Shown here piece after piece: positions 28,840-39,275 of a DNA stretch of 64,000 nt; the first letter of the stretch is position 1; each line of letters starts with the position of its first letter. Under the pieces are notes generated by a model that searched no databases, had not been told where the DNA came from, and saw only the letters and a program-made list of their open reading frames with translations. The position numbers were made by a program, and so were the translations under genes. This DNA comes from Streptomyces sp. NBC_01255 (GTDB lineage Bacteria; Actinomycetota; Actinomycetes; Streptomycetales; Streptomycetaceae), in contig NZ_CP108474.1 in NCBI RefSeq assembly GCF_036226445.1, forward strand, positions 7,936,001-8,000,000, given 5' to 3'.

Positions 28840-28977
28840 GTCTCCGACCCTCCGCCATGGGCGGCGGAAGCGCACTCCGGAACCCGCCCCGTAACGCAGC
28901 GTGCCCGCGCGGGTCGCGGGCGTGGTCGACGACCGTCAGGATGGAGCGACTCGGGAGCCAGGAGACAGGAGGACGCG

Positions 28978-29220
28978 ATGCTGCTGCCCGACACGAACAC
29001 GGTCGACCGGCTGCTCCGGCACTACCGCACCCAGGAGCGGTCCGTGCTCGCCAGGCCGTGCGACCTGTCGGTCCGCCGGCGCTTCGAGGACACGGCGTAC
29101 ACCCTCTGCGTCCTGATGGGAGAGCGGACCGCGCACGAGGCGGTCCGCGCCGCCGAGCGGTACGTCTCCGAGGGGCGGCCCGCTCCCCGGCAGGCCCTGG
29201 AGGGGCTGCCGGGCTCCTGA
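28978..29220 (+). CDS. DUF5133 domain protein
   Basis: 80 residues: MLLPDTNTVDRLLRHYRTQE, RRRFEDTAYTLCVLMGERTAHEAVRAAERYV. This is the small all-helical DUF5133 family that is abundant in Streptomyces; function unknown, often found near regulatory or antibiotic genes. Strong ribosome binding site GGAGG five bases before the ATG. Confidence 0.88.
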   Translation: MLLPDTNTVDRLLRHYRTQERSVLARPCDLSVRRRFEDTAYTLCVLMGERTAHEAVRAAERYVSEGRPAPRQALEGLPGS

Positions 29221-29246
29221 CCGGCGTCCGGTCAGGAATCGAGAAG

Positions 29247-29289
29247 CGTGGACATCGGGCCCCGGCTAGCGTGGCCGACGTGGACATCG
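29247..29289 (+). repeat. Direct repeat CGTGGACATCG upstream of the UvrA-like gene
   Basis: The 11-mer occurs at 29247-29257 and 29279-29289, start to start 32 bases (three helical turns). It flanks a TAGCGT -10-like element and may be an operator. Confidence 0.45.
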
Positions 29290-29377
29290 CCGTTTCCCGG
29301 GCGTCGGAGCCGACGCGGTGCGATGATCACGACGTTCGCGATGATCATGATTCGGCCCGTCCGACGGAGGAGAAACG

Positions 29378-29381
<4 letters not shown>
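29280..29381 (+). CDS. 33-residue leader ORF overlapping the UvrA-like gene
   Basis: GTG start, product beginning MDIAVSRASEPTRC and containing the Asp/His repeat DDHDVRDDHD. Its TGA overlaps the next ATG (ATGA). TAGCGT lies seven bases upstream of the GTG, so the transcript could be nearly leaderless. The repeat CGATGATCA-CGA/TGA at 29321-29332 and 29339-29350 encodes the DDHD pair. It may be a coupling or regulatory leader; the UvrA-like gene also has its own GGAGGAG site inside it. Confidence 0.4.
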
Positions 29382-31771
<2,390 letters not shown>

Positions 31772-31783
31772 CCGCACGTCCCA

Positions 31784-31812
31784 GGGGGTGCCCGGCATGA
31801 ACGGGCACCCCC
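31784..31812 (+). terminator. Hairpin terminator between convergent UvrA-like and carboxypeptidase genes
   Basis: Perfect 11-bp arms GGGGGTGCCCG and CGGGCACCCCC with loop GCATGAA, 12 bases after the UvrA-like stop. It can serve both directions. Confidence 0.85.
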
Positions 31813-31923
31813 CCGCAGCCGGACCGTGCGGCGCCCGCCGGACCGTCGCCGACACGACCGTCCGATGTCTCCAGTGGCGCCGCACGACCGGCGGTCCTGA
31901 CCCCCGTCCCCCGAGTGCCGCCG

Positions 31924-33213
31924 TCAGACCTGGTGGTGGGCCGCCCGGCGCCGCCAGGCCCAGAGCGCGAGGGCCGCCGCGCAGGCCGAGCCCACCAGTG
32001 CCAGCGGAATCCCGGCCGACGGGCCCGACGGGCCCGACGGCGTGTCCTCGCGCGCGAAGCCCTCGTGGGCCGCCGCCACCGCCTCGGCCCCGGCGCGCGG
32101 AGCTCCGCCGGCGGCGACGGAGACGGTCTCGTCCGCGCGGCCCGCGGCACGCGCCGCCGCCGTGGCCCGACCGCCCGCCTCGGCCGCGGCCTTCGGCCGG
32201 CCCGGCAGCAGCGAGCCCACCGCCTGCACCCGCCCCGCGGCCTCGAAGCCCCAGTCGAGCAGCGAGCGCGCCTCCTCGTAGACGGCGAGCCCGCCGCCGC
32301 CCTGCGGGTTCATCACCGAGACGACCAGCGTCCGGTCGCCCCGGCGTGCGGCGGAGATCAGCGTGTTGCCCGCGTTCGTCGTGTAGCCGTTCTTGATGCC
32401 GAGGAGCCCCGGGTAGCGGGCCACGCCGTCCGCGCCCGTGAGGAGCCGGTTGGTGTTGGCGATGCCGTACGACCAGGAACCCGCGGGGAAGTCCGCGTAC
32501 CGCGTGGAGCAGTACCGGGTGAAGACGGGATCCTGGAGCCCGGCCCGTCCGAAGACCGCGAGGTCGTACGCGGAGGACACCTGCCCGGGCGCGTCGTACC
32601 CGTCCGGGGAGACCACATGGGTGTCCCGCGCCCCGAGGGAGCGGGCCTTCGCCTGCATCTGCCGGGACATCGACTCCCAGCCGCCGTTCATCGCGGCCAG
32701 GACGTGCACGGCGTCGTTCCCCGAGCTGAGGAAGACCCCGTTCCACAGGTCGGACACCTTGTAGGTGTACCCCTCCTTGATCCCGACGAGACTGCTGCCC
32801 GCCCCGATTCCGGTCAGCTCGGAATCGGCCACGGTGTGCTGGTCGGAGGGTTCGTTGTGGGGGAGCGCCGTGAGCGCGAAGAGCGCCTTGAGGGTGCTGG
32901 CGGGCGGCAGCTTCCGGTGGGCGTTCCGCGCGGCGAGCACCTCGCCCGAGGACGCGTCCGCCACCACCCACGACAGCGCGGAGACGTCCGGTACGGAGGG
33001 TGCGCCCGGCAGCCGCTGCACCTGCGTGCCCCGCCGGTCGAGCCGGGCCGGGTCGACGAACCGCGGTGCGGGCGGAGTCGGCTCGTCCACGGAGGAGCCG
33101 GCGGCGGGGGAGAGGGGAGGAGCGGGGGAGGCCGTGGCCGCCGGAGCGGGCAGCACGAACAGCAGCGCCGCGGTACCGGCGGCAGCATGACGGACAGCTG
33201 ACGTGACGATCAT
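31924..33213 (-). CDS. D-alanyl-D-alanine carboxypeptidase family (peptidase S11)
   Basis: 429 residues. Signal peptide (1-28, ending ATASPA), S11 domain with SxxK in PPASTLKALFAL, SxN in LSSGNDAVHVLAA and the third motif as KNG (GIKNGYTTNAGNT) instead of the usual KTG. A Pro/Ala-rich tail leads to a C-terminal membrane helix (IPLALVGSACAAALALWAW) followed by Arg/His, so it is anchored at both ends or held by the C-terminal helix. It would trim peptidoglycan pentapeptides outside the membrane. Leaderless-type promoter. Confidence 0.92.
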   Translation of the reverse strand: MIVTSAVRHAAAGTAALLFVLPAPAATASPAPPLSPAAGSSVDEPTPPAPRFVDPARLDRRGTQVQRLPGAPSVPDVSALSWVVADASSGEVLAARNAHRKLPPASTLKALFALTALPHNEPSDQHTVADSELTGIGAGSSLVGIKEGYTYKVSDLWNGVFLSSGNDAVHVLAAMNGGWESMSRQMQAKARSLGARDTHVVSPDGYDAPGQVSSAYDLAVFGRAGLQDPVFTRYCSTRYADFPAGSWSYGIANTNRLLTGADGVARYPGLLGIKNGYTTNAGNTLISAARRGDRTLVVSVMNPQGGGGLAVYEEARSLLDWGFEAAGRVQAVGSLLPGRPKAAAEAGGRATAAARAAGRADETVSVAAGGAPRAGAEAVAAAHEGFAREDTPSGPSGPSAGIPLALVGSACAAALALWAWRRRAAHHQV

Positions 33214-33219
33214 TCAGCC

Positions 33220-33225
33220 ACCGTA
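33220..33225 (-). promoter_or_regulatory. -10 element (TACGGT) of leaderless carboxypeptidase gene
   Basis: TACGGT on the minus strand, six bases (GGCTGA) before the ATG at 33213; no Shine-Dalgarno sequence. Confidence 0.55.
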
Positions 33226-33373
33226 GGAAGGAGGGGCGGACCGCGCAGGACGGAGTGCGCCGACCGGCGTAGAGGTTCCGGCGTACGGCGGCACGGCGTG
33301 CGCCCGCCCGGGGGAGGACGGAGCCGTATGGGCACCCGCAGCTGTTGTCGGTCCGACAGGGCATGCTGGTGAC

Positions 33374-35611
33374 GTGCCCTCACACCCGAACCAGAACAGC
33401 GCCGTTCCGGACGGCAGCGCCGGCGACCCGCCCGCCGGCGCCGCCGCCCCGCCTGCCGGCACGCCTCCCGCCGCCCCGCCCGCCGGTACGCCTTCCGTCG
33501 CCGCGGCCACCCGGTCGGTGCCCGCTCCCGCGCGGGCCCAGGGGAGCCCGGCCGGCGGTCCCTTCGGCGCGCCCGCGTTCCGGACCGAGCGGCAGCCTCG
33601 TACCGCCCCCGCGGGGCACATGATCGTCTGCGGGGACGACGCGCTCGCCCACCGCCTCGCGGGCGAACTGCACGGGGTGTACGGAGAGCGGGTCACCCTC
33701 CTCGTGCCGGTACGGCCCGACGCCCCGGTCACCCCCACCGCCCGCACCGGCCGGGCCCTCGCCCTGTTCGGGCGAGTCACCGCCGCCGTCACCCGTACCA
33801 CCACCGCTGCCGCCGGGGCCGGGGCCGCGGGCGCGATCGGAGGTGACCCGGACGGCAGCGAGCCGACCGGTACCCTGCGGGTCGTCGAAGCCGCGGAGGC
33901 CGACGACCGGGCCCTGACGGACGCCGGAGTCGAGCGCGCCGCCGCGCTCGCCCTCGTCCACGAGGACGACGAGACCAACATCCGGGCGGCGCTCACCGCC
34001 CGCCGCCTCAACCCCCGGCTGCGTCTGGTCATCCGGCTCTACAACCGCAAGCTCGGCCAGCACCTCGAAACGCTCCTCGACCAGGCCGCGGCCGTCGCGG
34101 AACCGGGCCTCGACCCCGAGAAGCTCGACGCCGCCACCACTGTCCTGTCCGACGTCGACACGGCGGCCCCGGGGCTCGCCGCCGCGGCCGTCGCGGGCAC
34201 CAGCAAGGTCGTCCAGGCCGGCGGACTCCTGCTGCACGCCGTAGAGCGGACCCCGCCCGAGGGCGAGGCCCCCGACCCCGGCCGGTGCACCCTCGCGCTG
34301 CTCTCCGCCACGGTCGGCGACCCGGCGGGCTGCGAGGGCTCCGAGCGCAGCGGCGACGAGGGCCCGCGCCTCCTCCCGGACGACCGCACGGTGGCCGCCG
34401 CCACGGGCAGGGCCACCGTCACCCTCGAAGCGGTCACCCCGGCCGCCCCGACCGTCCCGTCCGGTCGCTTCGGCGGCACGGGACTGCCCGTCGCCTCGCT
34501 CTTCTCCCGCCGCCTGCGCTGGTCCCTCGGCGGCGCGGTCGCCGCCGTCCTCGCCCTGACCCTCGCCTCCACCTTCACCACCGGCGACCACCCGCTGCAC
34601 GCCGCCTATCTGACGCTCCTCGACATCTTCGCGATCGGCGACCCGGCCGTCGGGGAGGCGACCAGCCGTCAGGTCCTCCAGATCCTGGCCGGGTTCGTCG
34701 GACTGCTCCTGCTGCCCGTGATCGTCGCCGCCCTCCTCGAAGGCCTCGGGACCTTCCGCACGGCGACCACCCTGCGACGGCCGCCGCGCGGACTCCACGG
34801 CCACGTCGTTCTCCTCGGCCTGGGCAAGGTCGGCACCCGGGTCCTCGCCAGGCTCCGCCGGATGGACATCCCGGTCGTGTGCGTCGAGTCCGACCCGGAG
34901 GCGCGCGGCATCGCCGTGGCGCGGCGGCTGCGGGTTCCCACGGTCATCGGCGACGTCACGGAGGAAGGCGTCCTGGAGGCCGCCCGCATCCACCGCGCCC
35001 ACGCCCTCCTCGCCCTGACCAGCGTCGACATCACCAATCTGGAGGCCGCTCTCTCCGCCCGCTCCGTCACCCCCGACCTGCGGGTCGTGCTCCGCCTGTA
35101 CGACGACGACTTCGCCACCGCCGTCTACCGCACCCTGCGCACCGCCCACCCCGAGGCGCTCACCCGGAGCCGCAGCGTCTCCCACCTCGCCGCGCCCGCC
35201 TTCGCCGGGGCCATGATGGGCCGCCAGGTCCTCGGAGCCGTCCCCGTGGAGCGTCGCGTCCTGCTCTTCGCCGCCGTCGACGTCGCGGACCACCCGCTCC
35301 TGGAGGACCGCACGGTCGCCGAGGCCTTCACGCCCGGAGCGTGGCGGGTGATCGCCCTCGACCGGAGCCCCTCCGCGTACGGCGCCTACGGCGTCCCGTC
35401 CGGCGCCGGGACACCGGCCCGGGGCCAGGACTGGCGCCTCGCCCCGGAGCGGGTCCTCGGCCGGGGCGACCGGGTGATCGTGGCCGCGACCCGCCGGGGC
35501 CTGGCCGAACTCCTCGGCCGCGGGGGAGCGACGGCTCACCGCACCGCCGAAGCCCATGCATCGGACAACTCCCCACAATCCGAGGCGCGTCAGGGTCGGA
35601 CACATGAATGA
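33374..35611 (+). CDS. Two-RCK (TrkA-N) membrane protein, ion-channel-like regulator
   Basis: 745 residues. A Pro/Ala-rich N-terminus is followed by a first Rossmann-like TrkA-N domain with a degenerate glycine loop (MIVCGDDALAHRLAGEL, about 83-260), two hydrophobic segments (about 380-395 and 438-460) with a pore-loop-like stretch between (TLLDIFAIGDPAVGE), and a second complete TrkA-N domain (VVLLGLGKVGTRVLARL, IGDVTEEGVLEAARI, about 475-600) plus a TrkA-C-like end. The layout resembles CASTOR/POLLUX-type potassium channels, but no TVGYG-like filter is visible. Ends with an 8-base overlap into a small ORF. Confidence 0.8.
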   Translation: MPSHPNQNSAVPDGSAGDPPAGAAAPPAGTPPAAPPAGTPSVAAATRSVPAPARAQGSPAGGPFGAPAFRTERQPRTAPAGHMIVCGDDALAHRLAGELHGVYGERVTLLVPVRPDAPVTPTARTGRALALFGRVTAAVTRTTTAAAGAGAAGAIGGDPDGSEPTGTLRVVEAAEADDRALTDAGVERAAALALVHEDDETNIRAALTARRLNPRLRLVIRLYNRKLGQHLETLLDQAAAVAEPGLDPEKLDAATTVLSDVDTAAPGLAAAAVAGTSKVVQAGGLLLHAVERTPPEGEAPDPGRCTLALLSATVGDPAGCEGSERSGDEGPRLLPDDRTVAAATGRATVTLEAVTPAAPTVPSGRFGGTGLPVASLFSRRLRWSLGGAVAAVLALTLASTFTTGDHPLHAAYLTLLDIFAIGDPAVGEATSRQVLQILAGFVGLLLLPVIVAALLEGLGTFRTATTLRRPPRGLHGHVVLLGLGKVGTRVLARLRRMDIPVVCVESDPEARGIAVARRLRVPTVIGDVTEEGVLEAARIHRAHALLALTSVDITNLEAALSARSVTPDLRVVLRLYDDDFATAVYRTLRTAHPEALTRSRSVSHLAAPAFAGAMMGRQVLGAVPVERRVLLFAAVDVADHPLLEDRTVAEAFTPGAWRVIALDRSPSAYGAYGVPSGAGTPARGQDWRLAPERVLGRGDRVIVAATRRGLAELLGRGGATAHRTAEAHASDNSPQSEARQGRTHE

Positions 35612-35795
35612 TCACGAGAGCGCGGAGGGGCCGGAGCGCGTGCGGGAGACATGGGAGTGGATCGTCCGGGCCCTGAGCGATGCCGACGGGCCCTTGGTGG
35701 GGCCCGGCAGCGCCCCCGGGCTCGCGGGCGGGGCTCTGGTGTGGCTCGACCCCCGCGATGTGTACGTGGAGGGATGGGGGCCGCTCCGCCCCTGA
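35604..35795 (+). CDS. 63-residue hypothetical protein overlapping the RCK gene
   Basis: Begins MNDHESAEGPERVRETWEWI and ends ALVWLDPRDVYVEGWGPL. It overlaps the RCK stop by 8 bases, suggesting coupled translation. Codons mostly end in G or C. No family recognised and no strong ribosome binding site, but the tryptophan-rich, acidic sequence is not typical of a shadow frame. Confidence 0.55.
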   Translation: MNDHESAEGPERVRETWEWIVRALSDADGPLVGPGSAPGLAGGALVWLDPRDVYVEGWGPLRP

Positions 35796-35868
35796 CCGCT
35801 GTGCCGCCCCCGAGCGGGGCGGCGGGACGAGTCGGACGGACGAGGCGAACGGGATCAGGTGGGGCGAT

Positions 35869-36702
35869 TCAGCGGAAGGCGGCGGCGTTCTCCGCAGCCC
35901 ACTGCCGGAACGGCCGGGCCGGTACTCCGGTGACCTGCGACACCGTGTCACGCACCGTCAGAAGCTCGTCGTTGACGTCTCCACCCGTCACGTCGAGCAC
36001 CGCGTCGGCGGCCTCGGCCCCGAAGACCGCCGCCATGTGCGCGTGGGCCTCCTGCCGGCTGATCTCGGCGAAGGGGACCTCCCGGCCGAGAGCGGCCGCG
36101 ATGGCCTCGACCTGCTGCCGGGCGGACACCGGCTCCGGACCGGTCAGGGCGTACACGCGCCCCTGGTGGCCGGGCTCGGTCAACGCGACCCGTGCCACCG
36201 ACGCGATGTCCGCAGGATGGATGGTGGGCAGAGCGGTCTCGGCATAGGGCGCGCGGACCGTCTCGTGGCCACGGATGGAGCCCGCCCACATCCGGGCGTT
36301 CGACGCGAACTGCGTCGGCCGCAGGATCGTCCAGGCCATACCGCTGTTCCGGAGCAGCTGCTCGACCGCCGCGTTCTCGGCGGCGGGGCCGAGGTGCGGA
36401 TGGGTCTGGACGGTGATCGACGACACCAGCACCACGTGCGCCACACCCGCCTGCCGGGCGGCTTCGAGGATGTCGGCGTCCGGACCCACGCGCGACACGA
36501 GGAACAGCGAGCGCACCCCCTCCAGCGCACGCTTCAACGACGCCGGCTCCGCGAAATCGCCCTCCACGGCCTCGACCCCCTCGGGGAAGGCGGCCTGCGC
36601 GGCATTCCGGCTGAGTGCCCTCAGCGGCCCCGCACCGCACGCTCGCAGCTCCTTCACCAGCGCACTGCCTATGTTTCCGGTGGCTCCGGTCACGAGGATC
36701 AT
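35869..36702 (-). CDS. NmrA-family NAD(P)-binding protein
   Basis: 277 residues, an atypical short-chain dehydrogenase. MILVTGATGNIGSALVKEL is the dinucleotide loop; WTILRPTQFASNARMW and TIHPADIASVARVALTEPGH are typical of NmrA-like/NAD(P)H:quinone-reductase-like proteins. No catalytic Tyr-x3-Lys is obvious, so it may sense redox cofactors or reduce quinones. A promoter with a 19-bp spacer, typical for MerR-type activation, lies 40 bases upstream. Confidence 0.9.
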   Translation of the reverse strand: MILVTGATGNIGSALVKELRACGAGPLRALSRNAAQAAFPEGVEAVEGDFAEPASLKRALEGVRSLFLVSRVGPDADILEAARQAGVAHVVLVSSITVQTHPHLGPAAENAAVEQLLRNSGMAWTILRPTQFASNARMWAGSIRGHETVRAPYAETALPTIHPADIASVARVALTEPGHQGRVYALTGPEPVSARQQVEAIAAALGREVPFAEISRQEAHAHMAAVFGAEAADAVLDVTGGDVNDELLTVRDTVSQVTGVPARPFRQWAAENAAAFR

Positions 36703-36741
36703 GAGCGTGTTCTCCCGTCATCAAATGATCAACTGGAGACG

Positions 36742-36772
36742 ACGATAGAAGGTCAATCACGCTTGAGGTCAA
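36742..36772 (-). promoter_or_regulatory. Candidate MerR-type promoter of the NmrA-like gene
   Basis: On the minus strand TTGACC (36767-36772) and TATCGT (36742-36747) are 19 bases apart, the unusual spacing that MerR-family activators correct. The spacer carries an imperfect dyad (ACCTCAAG... and ...TTGACCT). No MerR gene is in the window. Confidence 0.5.
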
Positions 36773-36963
36773 GAAGCTCCGCGGCACCGAGCGGTCCACG
36801 AGGTGATTGACCGCCTCAGGCCACCGCTCGGGCAACCGCCAAGGTCAGGGCGAAACCGACCGTCATCGATACGCCGCGCTCGCGCAGCGCTGTTGCCGTC
36901 GCCTGCCATGTCGTCCCCCCCCCGAGCACGCTGAACCAACAACGGGGAGCCTCCAGCGCCGGG

Positions 36964-37209
36964 CTACCCGGTCCTCCCCCACACGCTCGCGGGGGAGGCC
37001 CGCAGCGAGGAGACGAGGCGCAACAGCCGGTCCTCGTTCCCCGAGAGGCCCGCCGCACGGAGCGCCTCGTCGGCCTCCGCCATCGGATGGGTGAGCATCA
37101 CCCCGGCGTACGGGGCGAGCTGCGGGTCGGTCAGCACGGCCTGCGTGGATTCGAGCAGCCGCAGGTACGCCTGGGCCGCCGCGCGCTCGGTGGCGGTCAT
37201 CGTGGTCAT
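36964..37209 (-). CDS. Hypothetical protein, 81 residues, helical
   Basis: Begins MTTMTATERAAAQAYLRLLE and is helical throughout, ending SVWGRTG. GAGGGAG six bases before the ATG at 37209 is a good ribosome binding site and codon third positions are strongly G/C. No family recognised. The 260 bases between its stop and the NmrA promoter hold a run of nine C (36915-36923) and no convincing gene. Confidence 0.7.
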   Translation of the reverse strand: MTTMTATERAAAQAYLRLLESTQAVLTDPQLAPYAGVMLTHPMAEADEALRAAGLSGNEDRLLRLVSSLRASPASVWGRTG

Positions 37210-37395
37210 GTCGGGCTCCCTCTCGACAGTTCTGCGGTGCCCACTCTCTCGCACGGGTCTGACATTGATACGCGGAGCGGGTTCCGGTGGCCGCGCCCCA
37301 GGCTCTGACCGACGCCCTGCCGGGCTGTCCGTGAGGCCGAGCTCGCCGGTGTCCCCGCACCGGCGCCCCTTGCCCCGCCGCCACGAGGCGATTGA

Positions 37396-37423
37396 TTGAC
37401 GTACCATCAATTGCCTCTATCGG
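37396..37423 (+). promoter_or_regulatory. Promoter and dyad in front of the lipoprotein gene
   Basis: TTGACG (37396-37401) and TATCGG (37418-37423) with a 16-base spacer. The -35 overlaps inverted repeats TTGAT...ATCAA and ATTGA...TCAAT in an unusually AT-rich patch, a plausible operator. Confidence 0.45.
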
Positions 37424-37442
37424 ATGGATAGTTGGGGGACAA

Positions 37443-38723
37443 GTGGACCACCTCTTGCGTCGGTGTGCCGTCGGTGTCGCCGCCCTGCTCGCCCTGCTCG
37501 CCGGCTGCGGTGGCAGTGGCGGCAGTGGCGAGCCGTCCGCGCGCGACGACTCCCGGGCCTCCTCCTCCGCGCCCCCGACGACCCCCACCGCCACCCCCGA
37601 GGAGTCCGAGGCGGCGTCGCTCACCGCGTACGATCCGCCCACCCGTTTCGAGGAGCACGGCGGTATCCGCGCGCCGGGGCTGCGGAACGTCGCGCTCGAC
37701 GGTCGGAAGGCGTACTCCTTCGCCGGGGACAGGCTCGTTGCCTGGGACCTCGCCGGCGGGGAGGAGATCGGGACCGTCGAGGCCGGGACGCCGACCTCCT
37801 CGGTTCGTGACCCCGCGCCGTACCCCCCGGGGCTCGGTACCGTCGAGGGCAAGCGGTACGCGGTCGCCGCCTTCCGGACCAGCACGAAGGGTGCGGGAAG
37901 TGCCGAGGACGCCGTCGGCGTCGAGGTCGTCGCGATGGACGCCGAGACCGGCCGGGAGGCATGGCGGACGCAATGGGACCTTCCGGCGTACGACGAGTCG
38001 TATCTCGTCACCTACGTCGCCGGGGTCGCCGGCCGCACGGCGGTCGTCGTGTCCCACGGTGAGTACCGCTACCCCGTGACCTACGGGATCGATCTCGTCA
38101 CCCACAAGGTGACCTGGCGCGCTCCCGACTTCAAGGCGCAGCTGGTGCAAGGGACCCGCGTCATCGGCCAGAAGCGCGGAGCGGAGGACGCGCTCGCACT
38201 GGCGGCCGTCGACGGCGGGACCGGCCGGTACGTCTGGACGGGCATGGCGGTCGGCAAGGACTGGTCGGCCAGAGCGTTCGCGCCGGACCGGATCTGGGTC
38301 GGGGACCCGGAAGGCCGGGCCGTGGTCGACAGCGCTACCGGCGAGGACAAGAAGTACGAGGGCTTCGGCGAGAAGCTGCACAGCATCACGGACTGCATGG
38401 ACGACCAGCTCAAGAGCACCTTCTGCTTCTCCCGCACGGTCAAGGGCGGCGAGATCTCCGCTTACGCCCGGACCGGCAAGCGCCTGTGGCGCGTGGGCGG
38501 CCCCTCGGACGGCTCGGGACGCAAGGAGATGCGCCTGGAGTCCGCGTTCCGCGGGGCGGTCTACGTCTACGTCAGCGACGGCCCCTACAAGCCGATCGTG
38601 CTGGACGGTGCGACCGGGGCCGACAAGATCACTGATCTCGCTGTGGCTCCGCAGCTGACCAACGCGTACGTGGGGCTGGTCGTCGTGGGGGGCGAGATCA
38701 AGGTCTACCGAGCCACAGGCTGA
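37443..38723 (+). CDS. Beta-propeller (PQQ-repeat-like) lipoprotein
   Basis: 426 residues. GTG at 37443 gives a lipoprotein signal peptide with lipobox LLAGC (Cys22), then a Ser/Thr/Pro-rich spacer and a series of about forty-residue repeats with the pattern of PQQ-like propeller blades: KAYSFAGDRLVAWDLAGGEE, VVAMDAETGREAWRTQWD, GIDLVTHKVTWRAPD, AYARTGKRLWRVGGPS. The alternation of a Gly/Asp turn and a Trp-ended strand is clear. Anchored on the outer face of the membrane, probably a scaffold or binding protein rather than a PQQ enzyme. GGGGGAC precedes the start. Confidence 0.87.
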   Translation: MDHLLRRCAVGVAALLALLAGCGGSGGSGEPSARDDSRASSSAPPTTPTATPEESEAASLTAYDPPTRFEEHGGIRAPGLRNVALDGRKAYSFAGDRLVAWDLAGGEEIGTVEAGTPTSSVRDPAPYPPGLGTVEGKRYAVAAFRTSTKGAGSAEDAVGVEVVAMDAETGREAWRTQWDLPAYDESYLVTYVAGVAGRTAVVVSHGEYRYPVTYGIDLVTHKVTWRAPDFKAQLVQGTRVIGQKRGAEDALALAAVDGGTGRYVWTGMAVGKDWSARAFAPDRIWVGDPEGRAVVDSATGEDKKYEGFGEKLHSITDCMDDQLKSTFCFSRTVKGGEISAYARTGKRLWRVGGPSDGSGRKEMRLESAFRGAVYVYVSDGPYKPIVLDGATGADKITDLAVAPQLTNAYVGLVVVGGEIKVYRATG

Positions 38724-38766
38724 ACCGCATCTCACAGGAGCGGCATCGAGGGGTTCGGGCCGGGGT

Positions 38767-39243
38767 TCAGGCCGGTGCCCCGAGATGTTCCGTCAGCCGG
38801 TCCAGGAAGACAAGCTGGCCGGTGACCAGCAGGGGAGCGGCTGCCTCCGGGGTGAACCAGCCGACCCGGTCGATCTCAGGGAACTCCCGGCGGACACCGG
38901 ACCGGGGCGGCCACTCCATGGTGAACGTGCCGGGGACCGCCGCCGCCGGGTCGAGGTCCCCCTCGACCGCCCAGACGGTGACGGTCTTCCCGCTGCGCTG
39001 GCGGGACTCCCCGAGGTCGATCCACGCGCCCTCGGGGGCCGGCAGCCCCAGCTCCTCCAGGAACTCCCGCCGCGCCGCCGCCTCGGGAGCCTCGTCCGGT
39101 TCGTACTCCCCCTTGGGGATCGACCAGGCCTCCTGCTCCCGGGAGGCCCAGAGCGGGCCGCCCATGTGGCCGATGAGGACCTCGACGCCCTTGCCCGCCG
39201 TGTGACGGAAGACCAGAAGACCCGCGCTGCGTTTCGCCGACAT
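38767..39243 (-). CDS. NUDIX hydrolase
   Basis: 158 residues with a perfect NUDIX box: GEYEPDEAPEAAARREFLEE followed by LGL (G-x5-E-x7-REUxEExGU). MSAKRSAGLLVFRH starts the fold, and EIDRVGWFTPEAA closes it. It resembles small NUDIX proteins that hydrolyse diadenosine or nucleotide-sugar compounds. It lies 32 bases after the glycerol operon on the same strand and may be its last gene. Confidence 0.93.
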   Translation of the reverse strand: MSAKRSAGLLVFRHTAGKGVEVLIGHMGGPLWASREQEAWSIPKGEYEPDEAPEAAARREFLEELGLPAPEGAWIDLGESRQRSGKTVTVWAVEGDLDPAAAVPGTFTMEWPPRSGVRREFPEIDRVGWFTPEAAAPLLVTGQLVFLDRLTEHLGAPA

Positions 39244-39275
39244 GCGGCCCAGTCTGACCGACCGTCCTCAGCCGG

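Noticed and set aside
36816..37058. 80-codon minus-strand frame around a run of nine C
   Set aside because: It overlaps the better supported 81-residue gene, lacks a ribosome site and passes through the homopolymer; at most a decayed fragment.
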